The position numbers and the translations under genes were made by a program. The notes under the pieces are model-generated. The model did not search any database and was not told where the DNA came from. It saw only the letters and a program-made list of their open reading frames with translations. Positions 54,043 to 62,773 of a stretch of DNA of 64,000 nt are shown here, piece after piece. The number at the start of each line of letters is the position of its first letter. Position 1 is the first letter of the stretch. The stretch comes from an uncultured Verrucomicrobiae bacterium (GTDB taxonomy: Bacteria; Verrucomicrobiota; Verrucomicrobiia; JADLBR01; CALLMV01), in the NCBI GenBank assembly GCA_938005615.1, contig CALLMV010000014.1:1-64000 (forward strand). The letters run 5' to 3'.

Positions 54043-54720
54043 TCACATCGCTCCGCAAGGCGCCTTTGCTACAGCACCCTGGTTGCGAAAAGCCATCACC
54101 CAGCGCGCTAGATCGATTGCTGAGTCCAGTGCTGACGTCTTCATCAGATCAAACGCTAAGCGTGTGGTTTTTTCGATTAACACGTCAGTCCTCTCAAAGC
54201 CAGGCGATGTATCACGCAAGTGAAAATCCAACACTGTGCGAAACTGCAGCAGCAACCCTCGGGGGTAAATGTCGTTCAACCTCCCGCGGTCTGCGATTTC
54301 TCGTTCCTGAATAGCTTTTTTTACTATATCACGGGCAAATTCCAAAAATCGCTGCGAAGCTTCACGAAAACTCACAGGCTCTTGCAAAACATTTAGCCCT
54401 CCAAACCGCAGAAGCAACAGCGACCGATGGCACAGCGAGTCTTCAAAATAGGCATATAAAAACGCAAGCAAGCGCTGCTGTGAATTAAAGCCCTGCCATT
54501 CGCTGCTATTTTCTACTTTGCGAATGTTGTGATCCATCACATTTCGCCAATGTGCACTCTCCACAGCATCAAGACTCGGAAACTCTTGATAGAATTCCTT
54601 CTCACTGATTTGCAGGTCGCGACACACGGCATACACAGTGGGCGGCATTTTTCCGTGTTCCCGCAGATGATCGAGCACTTTACCAATAATTTTGTCTCGT
54701 AAATGCTGTGAAGTTTCCAT
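54043..54720 (-). CDS. TetR-like transcriptional regulator
   Basis: About 225 residues from METSQHLRDKIIGKVL. The N-terminal helix-turn-helix is weak but recognisable (VYAVCRDLQISEKEFYQEFPS), followed by helical ligand-binding sequence. Immediately upstream of the ABC1 kinase on the same strand, a regulator-kinase pair. The ligand is unknown. Some divergence in the recognition helix lowers confidence in the family. Confidence 0.72.
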   Translation of the reverse strand: METSQHLRDKIIGKVLDHLREHGKMPPTVYAVCRDLQISEKEFYQEFPSLDAVESAHWRNVMDHNIRKVENSSEWQGFNSQQRLLAFLYAYFEDSLCHRSLLLLRFGGLNVLQEPVSFREASQRFLEFARDIVKKAIQEREIADRGRLNDIYPRGLLLQFRTVLDFHLRDTSPGFERTDVLIEKTTRLAFDLMKTSALDSAIDLARWVMAFRNQGAVAKAPCGAM

Positions 54721-54865
54721 GCAGTCAGTCTGGCCCAACAATACCCCGGGTTCAACCTTCAGCAGGCGGAATTAAGTTCGACAAAAAATCGACATATAAG
54801 TATGAAAATTCCGTGCCGCACCGGGATGTGGCACCCCGTTTGCAGTGTTTAAAGCTGTGAACCAC

Positions 54866-55351
54866 ATGTTCTCAGTAAAGCGAGGCGACAGTGCCCAGTC
54901 CCTCTTGGAATTCGTGCTTTGTTTTGCTGTGTTGATGTGCCTGCTCATGGCCATCATGGATTTTTCGCGGATGTTCTACATTCAACAAACGATCCAGCAT
55001 GCCGTGCGCGAGGCTGGGCGCGTAGGGATTGTCGGCGCCACCACATACCGCGGCGAGCACTTCGCCAACCCCACCCAGACTGTACTTAAAGTCTTGGAAC
55101 TACAATCAGCCGGGTTGATCCCCAGCGAACGCGCTCGGGTCAGTCTGAGCAGCCGCGAAACCGGACCGGGCACCATCGGCCTGGCAAATTCAACCTTTAC
55201 CATCAGGGTTGAGTACGACTACGACCACATCGCTCCTTTTGAACCCTTTGTACGGGCGTTAATCTCCTCCGGCAAAAAAGTGATTAACGCCCGCCGCACA
55301 TTAGTCGCAAGTTCTACATTTGTCGCGGAGAAATACAATGACGAGTTCTAG
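54866..55351 (+). CDS. TadE-like pseudopilin-type protein
   Basis: About 161 residues from ATG 54866, the first ATG in frame (a GTG start at 54845 is also possible). The start GDSAQSLLEFVLCFAVLMCL is the TadE pattern: a short basic leader, then a hydrophobic helix with a Glu at the fifth position. The rest is a soluble beta-rich domain. First of three co-directional Tad-type genes, overlapping the second by 14 bases. Confidence 0.85.
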   Translation: MFSVKRGDSAQSLLEFVLCFAVLMCLLMAIMDFSRMFYIQQTIQHAVREAGRVGIVGATTYRGEHFANPTQTVLKVLELQSAGLIPSERARVSLSSRETGPGTIGLANSTFTIRVEYDYDHIAPFEPFVRALISSGKKVINARRTLVASSTFVAEKYNDEF

Positions 55352-55946
55352 GTTCAGACCGTCTTTCCATGGATTGCTTCGCCACCTCCGCAAGAGGCAG
55401 CAGGAGTATGCCTCCAACATGGTGGAATTTGCGTTCATCCTACCCATCCTACTCTTTTTGCTCTCTGTGTTAGTGGATTTTGGAAGGTTCATCAGCTACA
55501 AACAGACGGCGGTCCAACTGACGCGCGAAGTCGGTATGATGGCCTATCGACGGATAGACTCTGCGTCTGCGCCCAACTTCCCTCTCACTATGGACACCGC
55601 TATACAAAATGCGCTGCCTGTAGACCTCATCGCAAACGGCAGAATCTACCTGGCTCAACTTCAGGTAGAGTCAGACGGAACTGCACGCATTGCGCAATAT
55701 GACCAGCGGGGCTTGCTCGACGTGGCCCCACGTACTTTGCAGCCCAAGCCCGGGGTTGGCAGCCCTCTGGGGCAACGCGTGGATTTACCCAATCACGTCA
55801 GCACCCAGCCTTACCAAACGCTCTACGTTGTGGAAATTTTCCTGAGATTTCAACCCATCATGCCCTTAAGTCATTACCTCGGTATCGGAGGCACGCCGAT
55901 GTCTACAAACGTGGGAACCATCATCTATGACGCTGCATATTTTTGA
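55338..55946 (+). CDS. Second TadE-like protein
   Basis: 202 residues from ATG 55338. QEYASNMVEFAFILPILLFL is the TadE-type transmembrane segment, with a basic N-terminus. The C-terminal domain differs from the first paralogue. Overlaps both neighbours, indicating tight coupling. Confidence 0.85.
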   Translation: MTSSRFRPSFHGLLRHLRKRQQEYASNMVEFAFILPILLFLLSVLVDFGRFISYKQTAVQLTREVGMMAYRRIDSASAPNFPLTMDTAIQNALPVDLIANGRIYLAQLQVESDGTARIAQYDQRGLLDVAPRTLQPKPGVGSPLGQRVDLPNHVSTQPYQTLYVVEIFLRFQPIMPLSHYLGIGGTPMSTNVGTIIYDAAYF

Positions 55947-57552
55947 AAGAAAACCGACTGAGAGAGCACAAAGCCTGGTACTTTTTGCACTGGCTCTCAT
56001 CATGCTGCTAGGTTTCGCCGGATTGGGCACAGACGCGGGAATCCTTTACACAGCCAAAGCCCAGCTGAATAAGGCAGTTGATGCCGGAGCGATTACCGCT
56101 ACGCGTTACGTGGGTCGGCCGGAAAGTGAAATGCGCCAGTATGCCTATCGCGCGGTAAAGTCTAACTTCCGCCGCGCCACTGTGGATGTGGATAATGATA
56201 TCACCGTCACCTTCGAGCGCAACGCCCGCGGATTGCCAACTCGAGTTTTTGTGGATGTGGAGGCTCGTCACGTGCAGCGCACCTACTTTATTCGTGCGTT
56301 GGGCATTCCCGCATTTAACGAAGTGCCTCTTCGTGCTGCTGCGCAGGCCGTGCGGTTCCCTGTTATTATGGGCATCATTATCGACCGTTCGGGCTCAATG
56401 ATTGATAACGGAGGGCACGCTGTCATCCGCTCTACGTTGCCGCAATTTACATCCAACTTTATCGAGGGTTTCGACACCCTTGGATTATTCAGCTACTCGA
56501 GTGTGGCAGCAATGGAGATGGATTACCGCACGGATTTTCAAAATGAAATCGAGCAAATTTGCTACAACACGTCCCATCCACGCTACCTTCAGTTTGGAGG
56601 CACCACTGCGCCTGCAGATGCTTTGCGTATGTCGCTGGATCGCATGATCCCCCTAGAAGGATACACCGAGCGCGGCGTGAAGAAGATTATTGTTTTTATG
56701 ACGGATGGTGTTTTCAACACCGTGCGCGTGCGTGCGCCAAACACGTTAGGAGCGTTTGACTCACCACCTCCCGGCGTTACGCAGGCTACGTGGAACGCTC
56801 GCTGGTTTGCCAACGCACCTATAAATGCTCATGGCACTGACATCGGCGCGGATGTGCGCGGCGGGGGTGGCGGGATCTCCTTCACTGACCGTCGCTATCC
56901 TGAGGCTCATCGCCAATTCCATATGATCCATACCGACTTGGTGCTGGCTTTTGATACCGAAGTGAGGTTTCCAGTGATCGGCGAAGATATCACGCATGTC
57001 TTTCGTCTTTCTGATGGCAGCACTATTACTAATCGTTACAACGTGCCACGCGACAGTTCCAGCTACCCGCTGGGTTATAGACTCAACAACTCCAACAACA
57101 CCACCACGACAAATCCCGTTTCCAACCGTTATCGCATCCGACAGATCAATCCCGGATTCGAGTTTGCAATAAACACAGAATTTAACATCTTTCGCGATAA
57201 CATGACTTTCCTCTCCGCACGAACAGGTAACTGGATTAATTTTACCGCCACCAACACCCGCAGGGAAAGTGAGAATCATTGTATCCGCTACTGCAACGCT
57301 GCAAGACGCAATAACAACGATCCGCGAAAAGTTACTATCTTCTGCATAGGCTTTGGCAGGGATCACGAAATCAACATCCCAATTCTCAAACAAATGGCCA
57401 ACGTCGAGGGCACAGCCCCTCCCTACAGACCAATTAATCCCAATGCTCCGTTTGATGACACTTTCGGTTTCACGCACGCGGTGGATGCTGAGGCGCTTCA
57501 ACGCACCTATGTCGCACTGGGTCTCTACCTGGCAACCCGCCTCACTAGATGA
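55927..57552 (+). CDS. TadG-like protein with von Willebrand factor A domain
   Basis: 541 residues. The N-terminal TadG helix (SLVLFALALIMLLGFAGLGT) and first exported segment (KAQLNKAVDAGAITATRYV) are typical. From ~135 the vWA domain begins with the MIDAS motif IIIDRSGSMIDNGG; a large insert with Asn/Gly/Ser-rich sequence follows and the final KVTIFCIGFGRDHEINIPIL returns to the vWA fold. Unlike full tad loci, no ATPase, secretin or prepilin peptidase is in the window. It may be a surface adhesion or assembly protein. Confidence 0.85.
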   Translation: MTLHIFERKPTERAQSLVLFALALIMLLGFAGLGTDAGILYTAKAQLNKAVDAGAITATRYVGRPESEMRQYAYRAVKSNFRRATVDVDNDITVTFERNARGLPTRVFVDVEARHVQRTYFIRALGIPAFNEVPLRAAAQAVRFPVIMGIIIDRSGSMIDNGGHAVIRSTLPQFTSNFIEGFDTLGLFSYSSVAAMEMDYRTDFQNEIEQICYNTSHPRYLQFGGTTAPADALRMSLDRMIPLEGYTERGVKKIIVFMTDGVFNTVRVRAPNTLGAFDSPPPGVTQATWNARWFANAPINAHGTDIGADVRGGGGGISFTDRRYPEAHRQFHMIHTDLVLAFDTEVRFPVIGEDITHVFRLSDGSTITNRYNVPRDSSSYPLGYRLNNSNNTTTTNPVSNRYRIRQINPGFEFAINTEFNIFRDNMTFLSARTGNWINFTATNTRRESENHCIRYCNAARRNNNDPRKVTIFCIGFGRDHEINIPILKQMANVEGTAPPYRPINPNAPFDDTFGFTHAVDAEALQRTYVALGLYLATRLTR

Positions 57553-57579
57553 TCTCGCAAGGCGAGTTGGTTTCTACAT

Positions 57580-58254
57580 TTAAAGCCTGCTGGCTGAGCC
57601 AAGCTGGCGCGCCTTTTCAAACGGCATCACTGAAGCCGTCATCGTGATAGGATCGATCGGATTATCATTCTCATCCGCAGGCTGGGAGGCGATGCGCTCC
57701 ACCACATCCATCCCAATCACCACACGACCAAACACTGTGTCAACCCCCGTGAGGTTAGGTGCATCACGCAGAAGAATATAAAACTGGGAACCATTGCTGG
57801 CACGCTCAGGATTCTCGCTATCCGGCAAACGCGCCATCACTACCGAACCGCGCCTAGCTTGCAGCCCCCCCTCAAAAGGCACAGTGTAGCCCGGGCCTCC
57901 AAAACCATCATTCGACCTATCCGCATCGCGTGAGTTCGGATCTCCGCCCTGGATGATGAAGTCGGGTATGACGCGATGAAATGTCGTCCCGTTAAGCTTC
58001 CCCTCAACGGCCAGAGTCCGAAAATTCTGCGAGTGCTTGGGAGCGCGGGCATCATTGAGCTCGATGATGATTCTTCCAAGCCTCGTGTTGACGACCACCA
58101 CTTCAACATCCAACGCAGTTTGAGGCATTCGCGGTGAAGATCCCGAAGTAACGGGACCAGATGCATCATCAGTCACACCACAAGAAATGACACCAAACAC
58201 AATTAAACACACACCACCTAAAGCAAGACTGCATTGAGAAAAAGATTTAATCAT
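57580..58254 (-). CDS. Cyclophilin-type peptidyl-prolyl isomerase, lipoprotein
   Basis: 224 residues. Signal peptide with a lipobox-like ending VISCG at about residue 25, so probably anchored in the envelope. The cyclophilin domain includes FRTLAVEGKLNGTTFHRVIPDFIIQGG-like FHRVIPDFIIQGGDPN, GSQFYILLRDAPNLTGVDTV and FGRVVIGMDVVERI. Convergent with the TadG-like gene and divergent from trpA. Confidence 0.93.
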   Translation of the reverse strand: MIKSFSQCSLALGGVCLIVFGVISCGVTDDASGPVTSGSSPRMPQTALDVEVVVVNTRLGRIIIELNDARAPKHSQNFRTLAVEGKLNGTTFHRVIPDFIIQGGDPNSRDADRSNDGFGGPGYTVPFEGGLQARRGSVVMARLPDSENPERASNGSQFYILLRDAPNLTGVDTVFGRVVIGMDVVERIASQPADENDNPIDPITMTASVMPFEKARQLGSASRL

Positions 58255-58339
58255 CGGCGCATTTTAACACGCCAGAAGCAGACCGCAATTGCGCATGACT
58301 TTTTGACATAATCAATCCTCATCACACGCTGGCTGCATT

Positions 58340-58356
58340 CCTACTTCCGAAGTAGG
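58340..58356. repeat. 7-bp inverted repeat upstream of trpA
   Basis: CCTACTT-ccg-AAGTAGG, perfect, 26 bases before the trpA ATG. It would form a hairpin in the leader or serve as a regulator site. There is no terminator-like T-run beyond a weak run after it (gtaaaaaa). Confidence 0.5.
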
Positions 58357-58381
58357 GTGTCACCATTGTAAAAAAGTCAAG

Positions 58382-59194
58382 ATGAACAGAATTGATGTGG
58401 CATTCCAGAAGCGTTGTGGCGGCAACAAGGGGCGTGTTTTTGTCGCATACATCACAGGCGGCGACCCCGATGCTTCTCGCTGCCTTTCGATCCTGAGGGC
58501 AGTGGCTGATGCCGGGGCCGACATCATAGAAGTGGGCATCCCATTCAGCGATCCCATTGCCGATGGTCCAGTTATCCAGGCGGCATTTGGTCGTGCATTG
58601 AATTCTGGCGCCACCACAGCTTCGGTTTTGGAGATTGTTGCTCAATTTCGTCGCACTCACGACACACCCGTTGTGCTTTTCACATACTATAATCCCGTGA
58701 TGCAGTTTGGTGTGAATCATTTTGCCGCGCAATCGGCATCTGCAGGTGCCGATGGTATCCTTCTGCTAGACCTCCCTCCAGAGGAAGCCAAAGCCGAGCG
58801 CGAGGCTTTTGCGCATCACGGGCTAAAATCGATTGTGCTAGTCGCACCTACCACGCCGAGAGAACGCATGTCTAGACTGGCCACACTGGCTGAAGGCTTC
58901 ATTTACTACGTCTCTAGAGAAGGTGTGACTGGCGAGCGCAGCGAGCTCGCGGCCAACCTTCGGGAGAAAGTCCTAGATCTCAGATCTCTGAGTAGCGTGC
59001 CTGTGGTGGTGGGTTTCGGGGTGTCCACACCCGCGCATGTGCGAGCGGTCTGCGATGTAGCCGATGGTGTGGTGGTAGGCAGCGCGATCGTACGACGTGT
59101 GGAAGAGTCCCTCAATTGCGGTGCGGAGACCGCGAGCGTTGTGAGAGATTTTTGCAAACCCCTAGTTGATGAAGCTCACTGGTTTGCTCATTAA
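58382..59194 (+). CDS. trpA: Tryptophan synthase alpha chain
   Basis: Releases indole from indole-3-glycerol phosphate. 270 residues, TIM barrel: FVAYITGGDPD, DIIEVGIPFSDPIADGPVIQ (catalytic Glu and Asp), YYVSREGVTGERS and VVGFGVSTPAHVRAV. trpB is not adjacent, so the genes for the two chains are separated, as is often seen outside enteric bacteria. Confidence 0.96.
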   Translation: MNRIDVAFQKRCGGNKGRVFVAYITGGDPDASRCLSILRAVADAGADIIEVGIPFSDPIADGPVIQAAFGRALNSGATTASVLEIVAQFRRTHDTPVVLFTYYNPVMQFGVNHFAAQSASAGADGILLLDLPPEEAKAEREAFAHHGLKSIVLVAPTTPRERMSRLATLAEGFIYYVSREGVTGERSELAANLREKVLDLRSLSSVPVVVGFGVSTPAHVRAVCDVADGVVVGSAIVRRVEESLNCGAETASVVRDFCKPLVDEAHWFAH

Positions 59195-59339
59195 TTTTTT
59201 TTCAGTAAAATTCTTGTATGTTAGTTTTATAAGCCGTTTGCGAGAATTCTCTGAAATATGGGTATATAAAGATGCACTTTTTTGAATCATTATTTGGCCC
59301 ATTTTTTGCATAAGTTTTATCGAGAAAGGAAACGGAGCC

Positions 59340-59876
59340 ATGAACAAAACAAACAAAGATCAGCAACTCAATGATGAGCGAGAGTATTTAATCAAAGTGC
59401 GCACGGCATGCGGGTACCTGGACCTCGGAATGGATGAAGACGCTTGGAAGGAGCTCGATAGCCTGGGGCCTCAGCTTCAACTTCGGATGGCCGTCATTCA
59501 ACTGCGGTGGCATCTGTTAATGCGTAAAAAATTCTTTAAGGCCGCTGCACGACTCGCGTATGCCGGCCTGCATATTTATCCACAACAGCCGATTTTTCTT
59601 TTGTTGGCTTCGCAAGCTTATGAGGGGCTACGCGACTTCAAGCACGCCCTGGAAACTTGGGAGTGTGCACCAGCACCTCTGCGCGATACCGGATTTGCTC
59701 ACTACTATAGTGCTCGATATGCCGCATTGCTGGGCAGGATTGAGCTGGCACGAGAGCACCTTGAGCAGGCAATCTCACGCGATCCGAAGTTATCCTTCAC
59801 CGCTTGTTCTGACCGGGTGCTTGCTCCTTTGATTCCTTCTTGTCAGAAAAAGCCAGGTTTGAATTCTGAAAAATAA
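59340..59876 (+). CDS. TPR-like helical repeat protein
   Basis: 178 residues, no signal peptide or membrane segment. Repeating helix pairs fit tetratricopeptide-type motifs (GYLDLGMDEDAWKELDSL, LASQAYEGLRDFKHALETWE, YAALLGRIELAREHLEQAI). AAGGAAACGGAGCC precedes the ATG. Its last 80 bases overlap the end of convergent lpxB. Probably a small protein-interaction module of unknown partner. Confidence 0.8.
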   Translation: MNKTNKDQQLNDEREYLIKVRTACGYLDLGMDEDAWKELDSLGPQLQLRMAVIQLRWHLLMRKKFFKAAARLAYAGLHIYPQQPIFLLLASQAYEGLRDFKHALETWECAPAPLRDTGFAHYYSARYAALLGRIELAREHLEQAISRDPKLSFTACSDRVLAPLIPSCQKKPGLNSEK

Positions 59877-60990
59877 CTCGAGCCGCACGGCGTGAGGCGC
59901 CGGGTTCGCCAAGCATTTGAACCACGCGGTGGAGCTCGGCGCGCTGGTAGCTCTGCAAATCGTCATCTTGGAGTATATCTGTAGCGATTTTACTCAGTTT
60001 TTCGGGTGTCGCTTGTGATTGGATCAGCTCCGGAGCAACTTCCTTGTTGCGCAGCAAATTCACCATGCACAGGTACGGAACTCTAACAAGACGCTTCGCA
60101 ATGTGGTAAGTCAGAGGATTTACTATATAGAAGACGACCATTGGTGTTCCGGCTAAAGCACACTCCAGCGTAGCTGTGCCTGAGGCGACCAATGCCAAGT
60201 GACAACGTGAAAGATGTGTGGCCGTATAGCCGCTGAGTACTTCGATTTTTGATCCTGGAGGAAAGTTTTTGGAGCATGCGTTAAACTTCTTCTCCAGAAA
60301 ATCTGCAATCCCATCGTTTGGAGCAAGGGCGATAAACTGAAGGTCCGGGATGTTTTTCCATAGCAGCGGAAGGGTTTTCAGAAGCAAAGGAAGGTGCCTG
60401 GCCAACTCCTTGGGGCGGCTACCTGGCATGAGTGCCACAGTTTTATTTTTGGGTAGGCTGGTATTCAGGGTTACCGGTCGCACACGATCTAGGATCGGGT
60501 GGCCCACCCATGCCACCTTCAATCCGGGCGCGTGCTCTCGGTACCAATCGGGTTCAAAAGGGATGATGGATATCAACAAATCTACAGTACGCTGAAGTAA
60601 GCGAGCCCGACCGGGCTTCCAAGCCCAGAGTTGTGGTGAGACATAGTAAAATATTTTTGCGCTTTTGAGCACCGGTCTAATGGCTTTAGCAAAACGCATG
60701 TTAAAACCTGGAAAATCGATCAGTACAATCACATCAGGTTTCAGGCGAATACATTCAGAGAGAAGTTTGTGAAAAAGATAATGAAATTTGGGATAGTTTT
60801 TGAGGACATCCCAGAGGCCAACGACCGCGTGTTTGGTGAGGTCGAAGGACTGCTTTTGTCCTGCTTGTGCCATACGTACACCTCCGGTACCGAAGAAAGT
60901 GAGGCCGGGGTTTTCCGCACGAAGGGAGTTTATCAGGTCAGAGCCCAAAAGGTCGCCGCTCGTCTCGCCAGCAATCAGAAACACTTTCAT
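59797..60990 (-). CDS. lpxB: Lipid-A-disaccharide synthase
   Basis: Condenses UDP-2,3-diacylglucosamine with lipid X in lipid A synthesis. MKVFLIAGETSGDLLGSDL, DFPGFNMRFAK, YYVSPQLWAWKPGRARLL and MPGSRPKELARHLPLLL are family blocks; SGTATLECALAGTPMVVFY is the nucleotide-sugar site. The last ~25 residues are polar and overlap the convergent TPR-like gene. Starts in the stop of the oxidoreductase gene. Confidence 0.96.
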   Translation of the reverse strand: MKVFLIAGETSGDLLGSDLINSLRAENPGLTFFGTGGVRMAQAGQKQSFDLTKHAVVGLWDVLKNYPKFHYLFHKLLSECIRLKPDVIVLIDFPGFNMRFAKAIRPVLKSAKIFYYVSPQLWAWKPGRARLLQRTVDLLISIIPFEPDWYREHAPGLKVAWVGHPILDRVRPVTLNTSLPKNKTVALMPGSRPKELARHLPLLLKTLPLLWKNIPDLQFIALAPNDGIADFLEKKFNACSKNFPPGSKIEVLSGYTATHLSRCHLALVASGTATLECALAGTPMVVFYIVNPLTYHIAKRLVRVPYLCMVNLLRNKEVAPELIQSQATPEKLSKIATDILQDDDLQSYQRAELHRVVQMLGEPGASRRAARVIFQNSNLAFSDKKESKEQAPGQNKR

Positions 60991-61940
60991 ACCGCAGCTT
61001 GGTGCGATTTCGGCGGATGGGCAGCGAGATTTTCTTCGATTAACTTGGTGATTCGCAAAGCCACTTCCAGTGCGGCGTAACCTTGTTCGCCAGATACTAC
61101 AGGCTCATCCTTGCGTCTTACGCACTCCACAAACGACGCCAGCTCCAGCCTGAGAGGCTCTTCCTTGGTAACTGGGACCTTTTCTCGTGTAATTCGAGAT
61201 TCGATTTTGCGATAAATCTCACCTGATTGATGTTGGTAATCCAATGAGATGTAAGTGTCCTCCTGAAATATGCGAATCTTCCGCAGCTTATCTGGGCTGA
61301 TTCTGGAAGTAGAGATATTTGCAACACAACCATTCTCAAAACGGATGCGTGCATTTGCAATATCCTCACCCTTGCTCAACACAGGAACGCCAACGGCGTC
61401 TATCGTAACAATTGGTGAACGCGCTAGGCTAAGGATGATATCCAAATCATGAATCATCAAATCCAACACGACTCCAATATCCGTAGAGCGCCCCGGATAC
61501 GGGGAAAGCCTGGAGGCTTCAATGAAACGTGGATGTGTGAGAAGGGGTTGCAAACTGCGAATCACAGGATTGAACCTTTCGATATGCCCCACTTGTATGA
61601 TGCATCCATGAGCCCGGGCGGTATCCACAAGAGTGCGGGCTGTTTCGACTGAGTTTGTGATTGGCTTCTCGATGAGGACAGATTTGCCTTTGAGTAAAAA
61701 AGGCATCGCCACTTCAAAGTGTGTGGATGTGGGCGTGGCGATTGTTACACAATCCACCGCATCACATATTTCTGCAGGATTGGAAAATGCGCGAACTCTG
61801 TGTTGCTGGGCCACACGGCGGCAGACGTTTTCGTCAATGTCGTAAACACCAACAAAATCTACGTCGTCTAATTGCGAGTAAATTCGGGCGTGCTCGCGCC
61901 CTATGTGGCCAACTCCAACAACTGCTGCTTTGATCTTCAT
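60987..61940 (-). CDS. Gfo/Idh/MocA-family oxidoreductase, GnnA-like
   Basis: 317 residues. NAD-binding VVGVGHIGREHARIYS, EKPITNSVETARTLV with the catalytic Lys, and VGHIERFNPVIRSLQP. The middle blocks VLDLMIHDLDIILSLA and ANISTSRISPDKLRKIRIFQ resemble the sub-family found beside lipid A genes that includes GnnA, a UDP-GlcNAc 3-dehydrogenase for lipid A with amide-linked 3-acyl chains. Here it sits in lpxI-oxidoreductase-lpxB, so a role in lipid A precursor or cell-wall sugar synthesis is likely. No GnnB transaminase is in the window, so GnnA activity is unproven. Confidence 0.85.
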   Translation of the reverse strand: MKIKAAVVGVGHIGREHARIYSQLDDVDFVGVYDIDENVCRRVAQQHRVRAFSNPAEICDAVDCVTIATPTSTHFEVAMPFLLKGKSVLIEKPITNSVETARTLVDTARAHGCIIQVGHIERFNPVIRSLQPLLTHPRFIEASRLSPYPGRSTDIGVVLDLMIHDLDIILSLARSPIVTIDAVGVPVLSKGEDIANARIRFENGCVANISTSRISPDKLRKIRIFQEDTYISLDYQHQSGEIYRKIESRITREKVPVTKEEPLRLELASFVECVRRKDEPVVSGEQGYAALEVALRITKLIEENLAAHPPKSHQAAV

Positions 61941-62773
61941 CCTTGATTTACTGCCGCCCAGGCTACTATTGACACTCCTAAACGGCTGGCCAATTCGTTA
62001 AGGCGCTCAACCTCAAGGAGCAAGGTTTTTCCCTCTTCTAAAGCGATGACGTTGACACCAGCGTACGCTGCTACTTCAACAGTGCGTGGTCCAACAACAG
62101 GAATATCGAAACGAAAATCCTGTCCCGGTTTACTCACCTTGACCAAGACCGCACGACCACGACCTAACATGCCACCCCGCCGTATAGTTTCATTCGTTCC
62201 TTCAAAAGCTTCGACAGCAAGCACAGTGCCGCGCTTGACGATGACGCTTTGTCCAATATCCATCGCACTGATTTTTTTTGCTACATCGAAACCAAATGCT
62301 ATATCCTCGCGAAAAATTCTCCTCAACGGAGGACCGATCCGATGTGATGCGGAGATCATGTTTTTTTCTAAAAATGTGTTTGCAGGCAGTAGTCGGATTC
62401 CGTCCTTTGCCATCTCGTCAGCGACGGCCCGAAATAGCGTCTCAGCGTTTCTGCGTTTCAAGCGAGCAAGCACCAGCAAAGTGCGAAAATCTGGTCGCAT
62501 ATCATAGAGTCTGCCGGGAGTGATCTGCCCGCACATGACTGCAGATTGGGCTCCGCTTTTTTTGAGGAATTTAATTAATCGGTCCAACTGTCCTACATGC
62601 ATTACTTCGGCGAAGTCCACTTCCCGCAAGAGTTCAGCATCAGTCTCTCCTTCGAAAGCGGCCATAGCGATCTTTACTGATCCGGCAAGTCTTGCTGCCC
62701 TGAGCCACTCACGCGGATAGCTCCCCTTGCCTGCGATCAGTCCGATCGTTTCGTTCGTCTGAATTACGCTCAT
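61937..62773 (-). CDS. lpxI: UDP-2,3-diacylglucosamine pyrophosphatase LpxI
   Basis: Produces lipid X from UDP-2,3-diacylglucosamine (DUF1009 family), replacing LpxH. 278 residues from MSVIQTNETIGLIAGKGSYP. Key parts are QITPGRLYDMRPDFRTL and FDVAKKISAMDIGQSVIVKR; the family's FDIPVVGPRTVEVAAYAG region is intact. Its start overlaps the RelE-like stop (ATGA) and its end overlaps the oxidoreductase. Confidence 0.95.
   Translation of the reverse strand: MSVIQTNETIGLIAGKGSYPREWLRAARLAGSVKIAMAAFEGETDAELLREVDFAEVMHVGQLDRLIKFLKKSGAQSAVMCGQITPGRLYDMRPDFRTLLVLARLKRRNAETLFRAVADEMAKDGIRLLPANTFLEKNMISASHRIGPPLRRIFREDIAFGFDVAKKISAMDIGQSVIVKRGTVLAVEAFEGTNETIRRGGMLGRGRAVLVKVSKPGQDFRFDIPVVGPRTVEVAAYAGVNVIALEEGKTLLLEVERLNELASRLGVSIVAWAAVNQG

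Noticed and set aside
56761-57501. 246-residue minus-strand ORF opposite the TadG-like gene
   Set aside because: Antisense to a gene with a clear vWA motif; no homology pattern or signal peptide recognised.
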